This document shows, one piece after another, positions 9,974 through 18,448 of a stretch of DNA of 64,000 bases. Position numbers and translations under genes: made by a program. The notes below the pieces were generated by a model. It worked only from the letters and a program-made list of their open reading frames with translations, did no database searches and was not told the DNA's origin. Source of the stretch: Terriglobia bacterium (GTDB taxonomy: Bacteria; Acidobacteriota; Terriglobia; JAJPHL01); assembly GCA_021325275.1 (NCBI GenBank), contig JAJPHL010000068.1:62001-126000 (forward strand). Reading direction: 5' to 3'. Numbering within the stretch: the first letter of the stretch is position 1; every line of letters begins with the position of its first letter.

Positions 9974-10780
9974 CTAGGGCAGAAGATTTTCGCTGGATGA
10001 AACGTAACGCCCACGTGCATCCCACCAGCGAATGCGCGCGAGGTCGACGAAAGCGTCGAGACCGGAAAGCGTACTCACTTTGGTTCCCGCGATGTTGTTC
10101 CAATGCACGGGAACTTCCGCGCTGCGATAGCCGAGCTTGCGCGCGAGGTAGAGAACTTCGGCGTCGAATCCGAAACCGTCGATTTTTTGCCGCGAGAAAA
10201 TCGCGCGCGCCGGTTCGCGCCGCATCAATTTGAATCCGCATTGCGTGTCGAGGAAGGGAAGTCCCGTGATCAGGCGCATCATCAGGTTGAAAAAACGTCC
10301 GGCGTTTTCGCGCAGCGCCGATTGATGGCGTCCCACGAACTCCGGACGCAAAGCGCGCGAGCCGATCACTACGTCGAAACCTTGGAGTGTTTTATCGAGC
10401 AGCGTGTGAACGTCTTCGATCGGCGTGGAAAAATCGGCGTCGGAAAACAAGATCCACTCGCCGGACGCGTTCAGCACGCCGTGGCGCACGGAAAATCCCT
10501 TGCCGCGATTACCGGGATTCCGCAACACGCGCATCGGCGGGCCGCCGGCGCTCCAAGCGCGCGCGATTTCATTGGCGATGTCCCAGGTGCGATCCGACGA
10601 CCCGTCGTCGACGACGATCACTTCCATCGATGGAAAATCGCGCGCGAACTCGCGCAGCCGTTCCAGCGGGGCGGGCAGTCGCGACGCTTCGTTGTAAGCG
10701 GGAATCACCACGGACAGAGTTGTCCGCGCATGGTTGGAAAGGGAGTTTTCCAAGGTGAGTAGTTTAACATTACATTGCAC
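9974..10780 (-). CDS. Family 2 glycosyltransferase, dolichyl/polyprenyl-phosphate sugar synthase type
   Basis: The 268-residue protein has a GT-A fold: LSVVIPAYNEASRLP near 23, the nucleotide-binding VVDDGSSDRTW, NRGKGFSVRHG and the metal-binding DADFSTP. QCGFKLMRREPARAIF followed by GFGFDAEVLYLARKLG closely fits ALG5-like polyprenyl-phosphate glucosyl/mannosyl transferases. It likely makes a lipid-linked sugar donor at the inner membrane face, the kind of donor used by GT39 or GT-C enzymes such as those encoded at 19.6-22.9 kb and 46.5 kb; that link is inference. A GTG start at 10780 is used, and a TTG at 10753 is possible. It is divergent from the MFS gene. Confidence 0.8.
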   Translation of the reverse strand: MQCNVKLLTLENSLSNHARTTLSVVIPAYNEASRLPAPLERLREFARDFPSMEVIVVDDGSSDRTWDIANEIARAWSAGGPPMRVLRNPGNRGKGFSVRHGVLNASGEWILFSDADFSTPIEDVHTLLDKTLQGFDVVIGSRALRPEFVGRHQSALRENAGRFFNLMMRLITGLPFLDTQCGFKLMRREPARAIFSRQKIDGFGFDAEVLYLARKLGYRSAEVPVHWNNIAGTKVSTLSGLDAFVDLARIRWWDARGRYVSSSENLLP

Positions 10781-10851
10781 TTTCAGCGGGTTTGAACTAT
10801 GCTCACGGCGTCTCTTGCGAGCGCGTGCCGCCTGAAGGTCTTCTCATCGTC

Positions 10852-12198
10852 ATGAACGTTACTCGGCGTCAAACATACTTCGCTCTCTTCATTTTGTTTG
10901 CGGTCAACACCATGAATTTTTACGACCGCCAACTGCTCGGCGTGCTGGCCGAGCCGATCCGCAAGGAATGGCATCTTTCCGATTCCGCGCTTGGCTGGCT
11001 CGGCGCTGCCTTCACGCTGATCTACGCGGCCGTCGGCGTGCCGCTGGGCCGTCTTTCCGATTTTTGGGCGCGCAAGAAAATCTTGTCTTTGGGCGTGGCG
11101 GCGTGGAGCGTGCTCACGGCCGTGTCGGGATTCACGTGGAGTTTCTCGTCGATGTTCGCCGCTCGTGTGGGCGTCGGCGTGGGCGAAGCGAGTTGCGCTC
11201 CTGCGGCGAATTCCCTGATCGGCGATTTGTTCCCGGCGGCGCGGCGGTCCATGGCCATTTCGCTTTTCATGTTGGGATTGCCGGTGGGCATTTTTCTCTC
11301 GGGAATCATCAGCGGCGACGTAGCTTTCGCGTACGGATGGCGCGCCGCGTTTTGGGTGGCGTGCGCGCCGGGCTTGCTGCTGGCCATCGCCGCGCCGTTT
11401 ATGGTTGAACCGTTGCGCGGCGCGTCGGAATCGCACGCTGTCGCCGGACGCCAACGCGAAGGGTCGCCGTATTGGCGCGTGCTCAGCATCCCCACCATGT
11501 GGTGGATCATCGCCTCGGGCGCGCTGCATAATTTCAACGCGTACGCCGTGAACGGATTCCTCCCGGCGTTTCTGGCGCGCTTCCACGGATTGAATCTGAA
11601 GCAAGCGAATCACATGACCGCGTATGTGCTCGGCGCCGTCGGCGTGGCGGGACTGATCGGCGGCGGCGCGATCGGCGACTACGTGCGCCGCACGCACAAA
11701 AACGGGCGATTGCTGATCGCCACCGCGGCACTCTTCATCTCCGGGCCGTGCGTGCTGCTGGCGATCTCGCGTCCCAAAGGCGATCTCGTCACGTTCATGG
11801 CGCTGATGGGCGCCGGCTGGATGCTGATGTATGTGTACTACGCGACGGTCTACTCGGCGATTCAGGATATCGTCGAGCCGGGATTGCGCGGCACGGCGAT
11901 GGCCCTATATTTTTTCGCGATGTACGTGCTCGGCGGCAGCTTTGGACCGCCGGTGACGGGAATGCTGAGTGATCACTTCGCGCATCAAGCCATGCTCGAC
12001 GCGGGAGCCAAGGCGATCACCGAAGCAAATCGCGCCGCGGGATTGCACAATGCAATGTACGTGATTCCGGCAGTCAGTTTAGCGCTGGCGTTCGTGCTCT
12101 TCGCGGCGTCACGGACCGTGGCGCGCGACATGGACGCGCTCGACCAGTGGATGCACTCGCACGCCGAGCTGCCCGCCGCGGGCGTGGTAGCAAAATAG
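10852..12198 (+). CDS. Major facilitator superfamily transporter
   Basis: About 448 residues with roughly 12 hydrophobic segments. The MFS signature between TM2 and TM3 is present as G-V-P-L-G-R-L-S-D-F-W-A-R-K, preceded by the acidic AEPIRKEW loop. The profile resembles Spinster-type and sugar-acid/anion MFS permeases of soil bacteria; the substrate is unknown. The frame is open from a TTG at 10792, but the ATG at 10852 starts the expected N-terminus (MNVTRRQTYFALF). The next gene, a Gfo/Idh/MocA oxidoreductase, is convergent and begins only 3 bases beyond this stop. Confidence 0.8.
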   Translation: MNVTRRQTYFALFILFAVNTMNFYDRQLLGVLAEPIRKEWHLSDSALGWLGAAFTLIYAAVGVPLGRLSDFWARKKILSLGVAAWSVLTAVSGFTWSFSSMFAARVGVGVGEASCAPAANSLIGDLFPAARRSMAISLFMLGLPVGIFLSGIISGDVAFAYGWRAAFWVACAPGLLLAIAAPFMVEPLRGASESHAVAGRQREGSPYWRVLSIPTMWWIIASGALHNFNAYAVNGFLPAFLARFHGLNLKQANHMTAYVLGAVGVAGLIGGGAIGDYVRRTHKNGRLLIATAALFISGPCVLLAISRPKGDLVTFMALMGAGWMLMYVYYATVYSAIQDIVEPGLRGTAMALYFFAMYVLGGSFGPPVTGMLSDHFAHQAMLDAGAKAITEANRAAGLHNAMYVIPAVSLALAFVLFAASRTVARDMDALDQWMHSHAELPAAGVVAK

Positions 12199-12201
12199 TC
12201 G

Positions 12202-13392
12202 TTACACCCAGCTTTTTTCCGGAACGATCCGCTGTTTCTTCAACGCTGCAATGTTCCCCAAGTGCGACGCCAAGGCCGAGCGATGACCGATCGCCACGTC
12301 GCCGTTCGGCGTCGCGCGGCTGCGCACGCAATGCAGGAAATTGTCGACGTGATTCACCGTGAGCGGATCGCCCGCGCCGGCGCGCACTTCGATGGGATCG
12401 CCTTTCAGCGGCGTGAACGTGTATCCCGCGCGCGTGATGTTCAATCGTCCTTCGCTGGCGAGAAACTCGATGCCGGACCCGCGCGCGCCCGGCGCGAGCG
12501 TCGCTTCGAATGTGGCGGTCCATTCGCCGGGATACTCCAGCAGCACGTTGATCGTGTCGGGTGCGGTGCGTCCATCTTTGTAGTTGTAGACGCCGCCCGT
12601 TGCCACGGCCCCCGTCGGCAGGTCTTGACCCATGAACCAATGCACCACGTCGATCCAATGGGTGAACAAATCGGTGATCTGGCCTCCGCCGTAATCGAGA
12701 TACGCGCGCCAATTCCAAAACTGCTGCGGATCCCAGGCGCGTGGCGCGAGTGGTCCTACGAAGCGGTTCCAATCGAGTCCCGCGGGTTTATCTTGAAACG
12801 GACATTTGCGCAAATGATATGTATTGCCATGCCACCACGTGCGCGCGATCGTGACCTTGCCGATTTTTCCGCTGTCGAAATACGTTTCTTTCGCTTGACG
12901 ATAGTGGTCGCCCGAGCGCTGCTGCATTCCCACTTGCACGATGCGCTTGTTTTCGCGGGCCGCCGCGATGATCGCGGGGCCTTCCTCGGGCTTCAGCGTC
13001 AGCGGCTTTTCCACGTACACGTCCTTGCCGGCGCGGCACGCGGCGATGGCGATGTCCTTGTGCCAATGGTCGGGCGTCGCGATCAGCACGGCGTCGATGT
13101 CCTTGCGGTCGAGCAGCGCGCGATAGTCGGCAAACTCGCTGGCGGTCGGGCGTCCCGCTCTCGAAAGCGTGTCCTGGGTTTTGGCGATGGCTTCGTCCCA
13201 TGCGTCGCACAGCGCGACAACTTCAACGTCGGAGAAGCGATAGAAGCATGACAAGTCCCCGCGGGCGCGTTCACCTGTGCCGATCACGCCGAGGCGGATG
13301 CGATCGTTAGCGCCGAGCACGCGCGGAACGGCGGTGAGCGCGGCGGCAGCGGCGGCGGAGCGTAGGAATGTGCGACGATTCGTGCTGTTCAT
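12202..13392 (-). CDS. Tat-exported Gfo/Idh/MocA-family oxidoreductase
   Basis: Using the ATG at 13392 gives 396 residues starting with a twin-arginine signal (NRRTFLRSAAAAAALTAVP). A Rossmann domain follows (IRLGVIGTGERARGD) with ATPDHWHKDIAIAACRAGKDVYVEKP, where EKP contains the conserved Lys of the family. The C-terminal domain carries GGGQITDLFTHWIDVVHW. Many planctomycete and acidobacterial paralogues are exported like this and act on sugars or sugar acids with a tightly bound NAD(P), but the substrate cannot be read. The upstream in-frame extension to 13782 lacks family similarity and overlaps the small cassette on the other strand, so it was not used. Confidence 0.85.
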   Translation of the reverse strand: MNSTNRRTFLRSAAAAAALTAVPRVLGANDRIRLGVIGTGERARGDLSCFYRFSDVEVVALCDAWDEAIAKTQDTLSRAGRPTASEFADYRALLDRKDIDAVLIATPDHWHKDIAIAACRAGKDVYVEKPLTLKPEEGPAIIAAARENKRIVQVGMQQRSGDHYRQAKETYFDSGKIGKVTIARTWWHGNTYHLRKCPFQDKPAGLDWNRFVGPLAPRAWDPQQFWNWRAYLDYGGGQITDLFTHWIDVVHWFMGQDLPTGAVATGGVYNYKDGRTAPDTINVLLEYPGEWTATFEATLAPGARGSGIEFLASEGRLNITRAGYTFTPLKGDPIEVRAGAGDPLTVNHVDNFLHCVRSRATPNGDVAIGHRSALASHLGNIAALKKQRIVPEKSWV

Positions 13393-13437
13393 GCCGCGAT
13401 TATGGCATGAGTGCTTCCAAAGTTGTAAAATAGCGCA

Positions 13438-13644
13438 ATGGCTGACCGATCGGGTTGGACAATTAGGAAGTTCCATTCCTTCGAGGAAATGGACGCCGCC
13501 GATCGCCAGTGGCGCCGTCAAGTTCCGCTCGATGAGCGGGCCGAGATTGTTTGGCAGGCAACAGAAACTTTGTACCGTGTGATGGGCAAATTCCCCGATG
13601 CTACCGGACTTCGTCGACTTGGTGAGCGCGTTCGTCGCGCATGA
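13438..13644 (+). CDS. Small conserved-looking protein preceding a nucleotidyltransferase, possible antitoxin-like partner
   Basis: The 68-residue charged product (IRKFHSFEEMDAADRQW...LDERAEIVWQATETLYRVMGK) resembles small proteins that often precede DUF6036/AbiEii-like nucleotidyltransferase genes; this is from memory of the pattern, not a search. The end overlaps the start of the next coding frame by 47 bases, which suggests coupling. The pair sits between two host genes of opposite strand and may be a small mobile cassette. A toxin-antitoxin role is an inference. Confidence 0.55.
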   Translation: MADRSGWTIRKFHSFEEMDAADRQWRRQVPLDERAEIVWQATETLYRVMGKFPDATGLRRLGERVRRA

Positions 13645-14033
13645 GGTCCGGTTCTTGATTGGGAGGCTTTGCCTTCGGTGTCCACGGTCAGTACCGCGCC
13701 ACAAAAGATTTGGACCTCTGGATTGAACCAACGCATGAGAACGCAACGAAGGTGATCGCCGCTCTACGAGCTTTCGGAGCACCGCTGGAGAACCTCTCGG
13801 AGGCCGACTTGGTTCAACCGGACCTCATTTGGCAAATGGGCGTTGAACCTTGCCGAGTCGAGCTACTCACGAGAATCGAGGCTGTGAACTTCGCGGAAGC
13901 GTGGGAGTCTCGCGTTCGAGCCCGCTTCGGCCCAATCGAGGCCGGCTATCTTGGGAAAGATCTCTTTATTCGGAATAAACGCGCGGTCGGGCGTCCGCGC
14001 GACCTGCTCGATATCCGTGAGATCGAGGACTAA
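13598..14033 (+). pseudogene. Nucleotidyltransferase-like (DUF6036/AbiEii-like) gene with an internal frameshift
   Basis: The frame starting at ATG 13598 encodes MLPDFVDLVSAFVAHEVRFLI and then runs into unrelated sequence. The frame open from 13659 to 14033 encodes GGFAFGVHGQYRATKDLDLWIEP and a ~120-residue remainder. Joined, they give the expected N-terminus of a nucleotidyltransferase-fold protein (R-F-L-I-[V]-G-G-F-A with DLDLW as the metal-binding D-x-D). The junction at about 13657-13662 reads ATTGGGAGG where a family member would have two more bases, so a 2-base loss explains it. A TGA precedes the downstream frame directly. It may be a true pseudogene, a sequencing error or, less likely, a programmed shift. 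Confidence 0.6.
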
Positions 14034-14573
14034 CTACTTTCCCTCCTTGATCCATTCCTGAAACTGCCCGACGACGCGATCGTCCATCCAATCGGCGGGA
14101 CCCACGATTTTGCGCAGCAAACGGCCGTCGCGCCCGGCGATGTAGGTTTCCGGATACTTGAACGTGCCGTAGTTGATGCTGGTGCGTTTGTCGCGATCGC
14201 GCGCCAGGTGCATCGACACGGGATGCGCCTTCAGAAAATCGTTGTACGCTTTGTCGTCGTCGTCCACGCTCACGGCCAGCACTTCCACGCCTTTGCCTTG
14301 AAACGTGCGCGCGAACTGGTCGAGCGACGGCACTTCATCCACGCACGGACCGCACCATGTGGCCCAGAAATTCAGGACCAGAATCTTGCCTTTGTAGTCG
14401 TCGAGAGAGACGTTGCCGCCGCCTTGCGCCGGTAAAGTGAAGTCGGGCATCGGACGCCCGGCGACCGGCGGTTCCTGGTCGGCGTTCCACAAAAATGCCG
14501 CGAGGAATCCGGCGACGGCGATGAGTAGTGCAACCTTTACGGCGAGATCGCGACGAGTCGAGACAGTGGCCAT
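14034..14573 (-). CDS. TlpA/ResA-family membrane-anchored thioredoxin
   Basis: The 179-residue protein has one N-terminal membrane anchor (about residues 12-28, LAVKVALLIAVAGFLAAFLW) and a periplasmic thioredoxin domain with the redox motif WCGPC in NFWATWCGPCVDEVPSL. A cis-Pro loop (KYPETYI) and the final VGQFQEWIKEGK helix complete the fold. Family members reduce protein disulfides, often during cytochrome c maturation. It is divergent from the pterin operon and ends against the upstream cassette without a gap. Confidence 0.85.
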   Translation of the reverse strand: MATVSTRRDLAVKVALLIAVAGFLAAFLWNADQEPPVAGRPMPDFTLPAQGGGNVSLDDYKGKILVLNFWATWCGPCVDEVPSLDQFARTFQGKGVEVLAVSVDDDDKAYNDFLKAHPVSMHLARDRDKRTSINYGTFKYPETYIAGRDGRLLRKIVGPADWMDDRVVGQFQEWIKEGK

Positions 14574-14620
14574 GCGCTATAATCAAGTTTACCTCATCAC
14601 GGCGCGCCGCCGGGCCTTTC

Positions 14621-15040
14621 ATGGTCTTTCTCACTCGACAAACCGAATTCGCCGCATCGCATTTTCTACATAATCCGGCGCTTTCGCCCGAGGAGAATCG
14701 CCGCCTCTTCGGAAAGTCGAACGCGCCGAGCGGCCACGGCCACAACTACGTCCTGCAAGTCACGGTGCGCGGCGAGGTGGATCCGCGCACGGGCATGGTG
14801 CTCGATTTGAAGGAACTGAAAGACCTCATCGAAGCCGAAGTGATGCAGGCGATGGATCATCGCTTCTTGAATCACGAATTGCCGGCGTTCGCCGCGGCCA
14901 TCCCCACCACGGAAAACGTTGCCGTCGAAATCTGGCGGCGGCTTGCGCCGCGCATCTCCACCGGACAGTTGCATCAAGTGCGTTTGTACGAGACGCCCGA
15001 CTTGTTTGTCGATTACTTCGGAGAAACGAATGGCCGCTAA
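14621..15040 (+). CDS. 6-pyruvoyl-tetrahydropterin synthase/QueD-family paralogue lacking the usual catalytic Cys
   Basis: From ATG 14621 the product has 139 residues. Zinc ligands are visible as His14 (in AASHFLHNP) and His39/His41 (GHGHNY). The acidic/His pair M-D-H-R is present, as is the pterin-anchoring Glu in LYETPD. At the place of the nucleophilic Cys (GKCNNPxGHGH in the standard enzyme) there is Ser33 (GKSNAPSGHGH). The rest is very like animal PTPS (IPTTENVAVEIW), so the substitution is striking and suggests altered chemistry, for example a lyase, aldolase-like or accessory role. The gene overlaps the next one by 11 bases and opens the pterin operon. Confidence 0.85.
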   Translation: MVFLTRQTEFAASHFLHNPALSPEENRRLFGKSNAPSGHGHNYVLQVTVRGEVDPRTGMVLDLKELKDLIEAEVMQAMDHRFLNHELPAFAAAIPTTENVAVEIWRRLAPRISTGQLHQVRLYETPDLFVDYFGETNGR

Positions 15041-15458
15041 CGCGCACCTGACACGCTGCTACGATTTTTGCGCGTCGCATCGCTTGCACGACGGGCGCAT
15101 GTCGGAAGAGGACAATCAGCGGATCTACGGAAAATGCAACAACCCGTGGGGACACGGCCACAACTATCGCCTGGAAGTCACGGTGGCAGGGCCGGTGAGT
15201 GAATCCACGGGAATGGTGGTCAACATCACCGATCTTGATCGCGTGGTGATGGCGGAAGTCATCGAACCGTTCGATCACCGCAATCTCAACACCGACGTCG
15301 CGAGTTTTCGCGAGCGCGTGCCGACGTCGGAAAACCTGCTGCTGGAAATCGCCACACGGCTTTCTCAACGCTGGGCTAGAGAAGGTTTCGACGGCAAGCT
15401 CGAGAAGTTGCGCCTACAAGAAACCGGCAAGAACTTTTTCGAATATCATCTGCCATGA
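15030..15458 (+). CDS. 6-pyruvoyl-tetrahydropterin synthase/QueD family protein
   Basis: Starting at ATG 15030, inside the end of the preceding gene, the 142-residue product keeps all family residues: zinc ligands His17, His42 and His44, catalytic Cys36 ([13 protein letters not shown]), the D-H pair in EPFDHRNLN and Glu in LQETGKN. It probably converts 7,8-dihydroneopterin triphosphate made by the adjacent GTP cyclohydrolase I into 6-pyruvoyl-tetrahydropterin or 6-carboxy-tetrahydropterin. The second route would lead to queuosine, but no queC/queE lie nearby. It overlaps folE by 4 bases (ATGA), a sign of translational coupling. Confidence 0.88.
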   Translation: MAANAHLTRCYDFCASHRLHDGRMSEEDNQRIYGKCNNPWGHGHNYRLEVTVAGPVSESTGMVVNITDLDRVVMAEVIEPFDHRNLNTDVASFRERVPTSENLLLEIATRLSQRWAREGFDGKLEKLRLQETGKNFFEYHLP

Positions 15459-16039
15459 ATTCACCTGACAAGAACCCTCCCGACAACATCGAAGGACTGA
15501 TTCACAATCTGCTTGGCGAAATCGGCGAAGACCCGTCGCGCGACGGATTACTGCGCACTCCGAGGCGCGTAGCGAAAGCGTATCGCCATTTGACCAGCGG
15601 CTACGGCGTCAACATCGACAAGCTACTGAACGGCGCGCTTTTCGACGTCACCTACGACGCTATGGTGATCGTCAAGGATATCGAGCTATACAGCTTGTGC
15701 GAGCACCACATGCTGCCGTTCTACGGCAAAGCGCACATTGCGTATCTGCCGAGCAAAAAAGTACTGGGTTTGAGCAAGATTCCACGTATCGTCGACGCCT
15801 ACGCGCGGCGTCTGCAAGTGCAGGAGCGGTTGACACAACAAATCGCCGAAACGCTGATGGAAAAGATCGCGCCGCAGGGCGTGGGCGTCGTGATCGAGGC
15901 GCGCCATCTGTGCATGATGATGCGCGGCGTGGAAAAACAGAACTCCGTGGCGATCACCAGCGCGATGCTTGGGACTTTTCGCGATTGCCGGGAGACTCGC
16001 GAAGAGTTTTTGGCGCTCGTCCGCGGCGAACGTGCCTAG
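15455..16039 (+). CDS. folE: GTP cyclohydrolase I
   Basis: A 194-residue type I GTP cyclohydrolase: [19 protein letters not shown] near the N-terminus, the zinc/active-site segment [17 protein letters not shown] (Cys and His ligands), [27 protein letters not shown], and the second Cys ligand in [11 protein letters not shown]. It opens GTP to dihydroneopterin triphosphate, the first step of folate, biopterin and deazapurine synthesis. It is the last gene of a three-gene operon with two PTPS paralogues, which points to a pterin end product other than folate alone. A REP/MITE-like palindrome follows. Confidence 0.95.
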   Translation: MNSPDKNPPDNIEGLIHNLLGEIGEDPSRDGLLRTPRRVAKAYRHLTSGYGVNIDKLLNGALFDVTYDAMVIVKDIELYSLCEHHMLPFYGKAHIAYLPSKKVLGLSKIPRIVDAYARRLQVQERLTQQIAETLMEKIAPQGVGVVIEARHLCMMMRGVEKQNSVAITSAMLGTFRDCRETREEFLALVRGERA

Positions 16040-16096
16040 TGGGCCGTTTGGGAGTTCAAGATAGTGACGGAGGAATCGTTCTTAGGGACCGGCGTC

Positions 16097-16233
16097 GTAT
16101 CAGGGCACGGCTTCAGCCGTGCCGATCTCTGACGCCGACGGAATTGGGCTTTAGCCCCCGCCCTTAGTTTCAGGGGCTAAAGCCCCTACGCTCAACGAAT
16201 GCTCTCGGCACGGCTGAAGCCGTGCCCTGATAC
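16097..16233. repeat. Nested palindrome (MITE/REP-like), inner-core copy
   Basis: Perfect 27-bp terminal inverted repeats (beginning GTATCAGGGCACGG and ending CCGTGCCCTGATAC) flank an inner pair GGGCTTTAGCCCC / GGGGCTAAAGCCCC. Each arm is itself self-complementary (GGCACGGCTTCAGCCGTGCC, GGCTTTAGCC). The same core appears at 33047-33212 and 40455-40621 within a longer element. This copy lacks the outer flanks seen there. Confidence 0.85.
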
Positions 16234-16305
16234 AAACCTGATCATCGGCCAGCACGGTTACCACACTATCGAGAACTCGCCGCCAGCCCACTAGACTACG
16301 TCGAG

Positions 16306-16327
16306 GGACAGGCAGGGATGCCTGTCC
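16306..16327 (-). terminator. Hairpin just past the glycosyltransferase-like gene
   Basis: A perfect 9-bp stem GGACAGGCA / TGCCTGTCC with a GGGA loop sits three bases beyond the stop codon of the minus-strand gene. There is no T-tract, so termination is tentative; it may be another small dispersed palindrome. Confidence 0.4.
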
Positions 16328-16330
16328 TAC

Positions 16331-17296
16331 TTAGAGCGCGCGATACAACTCCGAATCGGCGAGCGTTTTGCAAAAATGCTCCGCCGTGAATTGGGATTTT
16401 GGCATTTCCGCCAGATACTGGTGCGCGGCCCTGGCACACGCGCGATCTTCAGCTTTGCGCGCGGCTTCTTCCAATGAGTTGAAGTAAAAAGGATATTCAC
16501 GGCCGAGGTATTCGACGACCGCGGGCAGGGGATTCACGAGGATCGGCGTATTTCGCACAATGCATTCGACCACCGTATTGTTGGCCGTGGCGTCGATGAT
16601 GTCGGCGAAGACGAAATTGCGCGACAACAGTTCGTCGTACCCCAGCGCGTCGCAATACGGAATGCGCTCGATTACACCCGGCGGTGAAAGATTCAAGGAT
16701 GCGAGCTCACGCGCCAGCACATCGTTGAATGGCCCGATCTTATCGGCGCCGAGCGGTTCGAGTACCGCGGCGGAGAGAGTCCGCAATGGCAACCGATAGA
16801 TTGAAATCATGCGTCGCAGCCACCAACCGACCTGGATCACGCGTTTTTTCGGATTCGCTTCAAAGGCTTCCCAAGAAAACTTGCTCAGCGGAGCTTCGGT
16901 GGGATGAATCAATGCGAGCACCGGAACATTCACGCGCGCGCGGACCCACTGGGCGAAATCCTCCGACAACGTCAGCAGCCCGCGACACGCCGCCACGCTT
17001 TCCCGCCACGTGGGTTGCGTGAAAATCACTTGCGGCGCGCTGCGATACTCGTGCCACTCGGGGATTCCCGGCGGATTGTGCAGGAATCCGATCCACGGCC
17101 GTAGATACGGAAGCTCCCCGAGCGCGAGCATCGGGCCGACATGCCAGCAGAAACTGGCCTCGAGAAACGTGTCGGTGAGCACGCCGCCGGTTTCGCACGC
17201 CAGAGGTTGCAGACTGGCGATCGCGAACTTCCATCCGCTGCGATGCTCCGGCCGTACGTTGTGATCGAGAAGCTGTAGTTTTCTACTTATCGGCAA
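16331..17296 (-). CDS. Glycosyltransferase-like protein (GT-B-like C-terminal region)
   Basis: A 321-residue soluble protein. The C-terminal half has the donor-binding style of GT-B enzymes: ELLSRNFVFADIIDATANNTVVECIVRNTPILVNPLPAVVEYLGREYPF, a surveillance of an acceptor or donor loop seen in capsule and LPS sugar transferases. The N-terminal part has GWKFAIASLQPL and PWIGFLHNPPGIPEW. The donor sugar is unknown. The likely TTG start overlaps the stop of the upstream VWA gene by 14 bases, suggesting co-transcription. It could also be a non-catalytic relative. Confidence 0.55.
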   Translation of the reverse strand: MPISRKLQLLDHNVRPEHRSGWKFAIASLQPLACETGGVLTDTFLEASFCWHVGPMLALGELPYLRPWIGFLHNPPGIPEWHEYRSAPQVIFTQPTWRESVAACRGLLTLSEDFAQWVRARVNVPVLALIHPTEAPLSKFSWEAFEANPKKRVIQVGWWLRRMISIYRLPLRTLSAAVLEPLGADKIGPFNDVLARELASLNLSPPGVIERIPYCDALGYDELLSRNFVFADIIDATANNTVVECIVRNTPILVNPLPAVVEYLGREYPFYFNSLEEAARKAEDRACARAAHQYLAEMPKSQFTAEHFCKTLADSELYRAL

Positions 17297-18380
17297 AGTA
17301 TCCGTCGCGCGCTTGGACCACCAGGTCTTTCTTGGCAGTGGTCAATTGAATGCGCCGATAACCGCCATTCGCGGCGCTGTCGGGCGTGTAGCCCAGGCTG
17401 TACTGATTGCGCAATTCTTCTTCCACTTGCGCATAGACCTGTGCGAGCGACGTTTTCTTCGATACCTCGAAATATCCGCCGCCGGTTTCGCGAGCCATTT
17501 GTTGCATCACTTTCCTGCCGTCGGCGTGTTCCTGTTGCGGAAAACGTCCGCCGCCACCGCCGCCGTGGCGTCCACCGCCCATTCCGCCGAAGCGCGGGCC
17601 GCCGTTGTAGGCGTCCTTGTCTTCGAACATCAGCGCGTAGACCATCGAATCGGAGCGCTGCGCCGCTTCGATCGCGCGCGATAGCGTCACTTTGCTGCCC
17701 TGGTCGACGCCGTCGGTCAAAACGATCAGCGCCTTGCGCCCTTTCTGGTGCGACATCAATTCGTCGGCGGAAAGCAGCACCGCATCGTAGAGCACCGTTC
17801 CCCCGCCGCCACCGCCGCCCCCACCGTTACGACGTCCGCCGCCTCCGCCGGGATATCCACCGCCTCCGCCGCCAGGATACCCGCCGCCACCTCGCTGCAG
17901 CGTTGGCTGGCCGATGTCTTGCAGCGCGCGTTGCAACAATGGCCGGGAAGGCGTGACGTCCTGGAGCAGTTCCGCCTCGTGATCGAAGTGGATCAGAAAT
18001 CCTTGATCCTTGTCGCGCAGCACTTGATCGAGAAACGTGCGCGTCGCGCTGACTTCTTCGCCGATCAAGCGCCGCTGGCTGCCGCTGGTGTCGACGAGCA
18101 GTCCCAGCGTCAAGGGGAGATCGGATTCCTGTGCGAAATAGCGGATGACTTGCGGGCGGCCCTCTTCGGCGAGGCTGAAATCCTGTTTCGTCAGGTTCTT
18201 GACGATCTCGCCGTGCTTGGTGCGCACCGTGGCCAGCACGTTGACCACGCGTGTTTCGGAAGAATACGTCGGTTCCTGTTGCGGCGGCTGGCCGCGGAGC
18301 GCGCGCGAGGCCGCCACGGCCATCGGCGCCGCCGCCAAGAGCAGATCACGTCGTGAGACACGTCGGGAAGCAGGGGGCAT
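17283..18380 (-). CDS. Tat-exported VWA-domain protein (acidobacterial VWFA-related type) with glycine-rich loops
   Basis: The 365-residue product begins with a twin-arginine signal (SRRDLLLAAAPMAVAASRAL) and a short beta domain (VVNVLATVRTKHGEIVKNLTKQDF). A von Willebrand A domain follows with the MIDAS motif DTSGS near 97 and the strand ALIVLTDGVDQGS. Two low-complexity Gly-rich insertions (about residues 162-190 with GGGGYPGG units, and about 255-280) interrupt it. The closing GGGYFEVSKKTSLAQVYAQVEEELRNQYSLGYTP matches the acidobacterial VWFA-related family (TIGR03436-like). Its partner is unknown; binding of a protein ligand through a metal is the family expectation. Confidence 0.8.
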   Translation of the reverse strand: MPPASRRVSRRDLLLAAAPMAVAASRALRGQPPQQEPTYSSETRVVNVLATVRTKHGEIVKNLTKQDFSLAEEGRPQVIRYFAQESDLPLTLGLLVDTSGSQRRLIGEEVSATRTFLDQVLRDKDQGFLIHFDHEAELLQDVTPSRPLLQRALQDIGQPTLQRGGGGYPGGGGGGYPGGGGGRRNGGGGGGGGGTVLYDAVLLSADELMSHQKGRKALIVLTDGVDQGSKVTLSRAIEAAQRSDSMVYALMFEDKDAYNGGPRFGGMGGGRHGGGGGGRFPQQEHADGRKVMQQMARETGGGYFEVSKKTSLAQVYAQVEEELRNQYSLGYTPDSAANGGYRRIQLTTAKKDLVVQARDGYFADK

Positions 18381-18448
18381 AGTATTAGGTTAAACCCGAA
18401 AGCGGCCGCAACGTTGCTGCGATAATCAAGATGCTATAATCGTTTTCG

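Noticed and set aside
10783-11697. 304-codon frame on the minus strand inside the MFS transporter gene
   Set aside because: It is Arg/His/Ala-rich, lacks any recognisable domain and lies entirely over the clear MFS coding frame; an artefact of high GC content.
13393-13782. N-terminal extension of the Gfo/Idh/MocA gene
   Set aside because: The extension overlaps the small cassette on the other strand, has no family match and would place the Tat signal far inside the protein.
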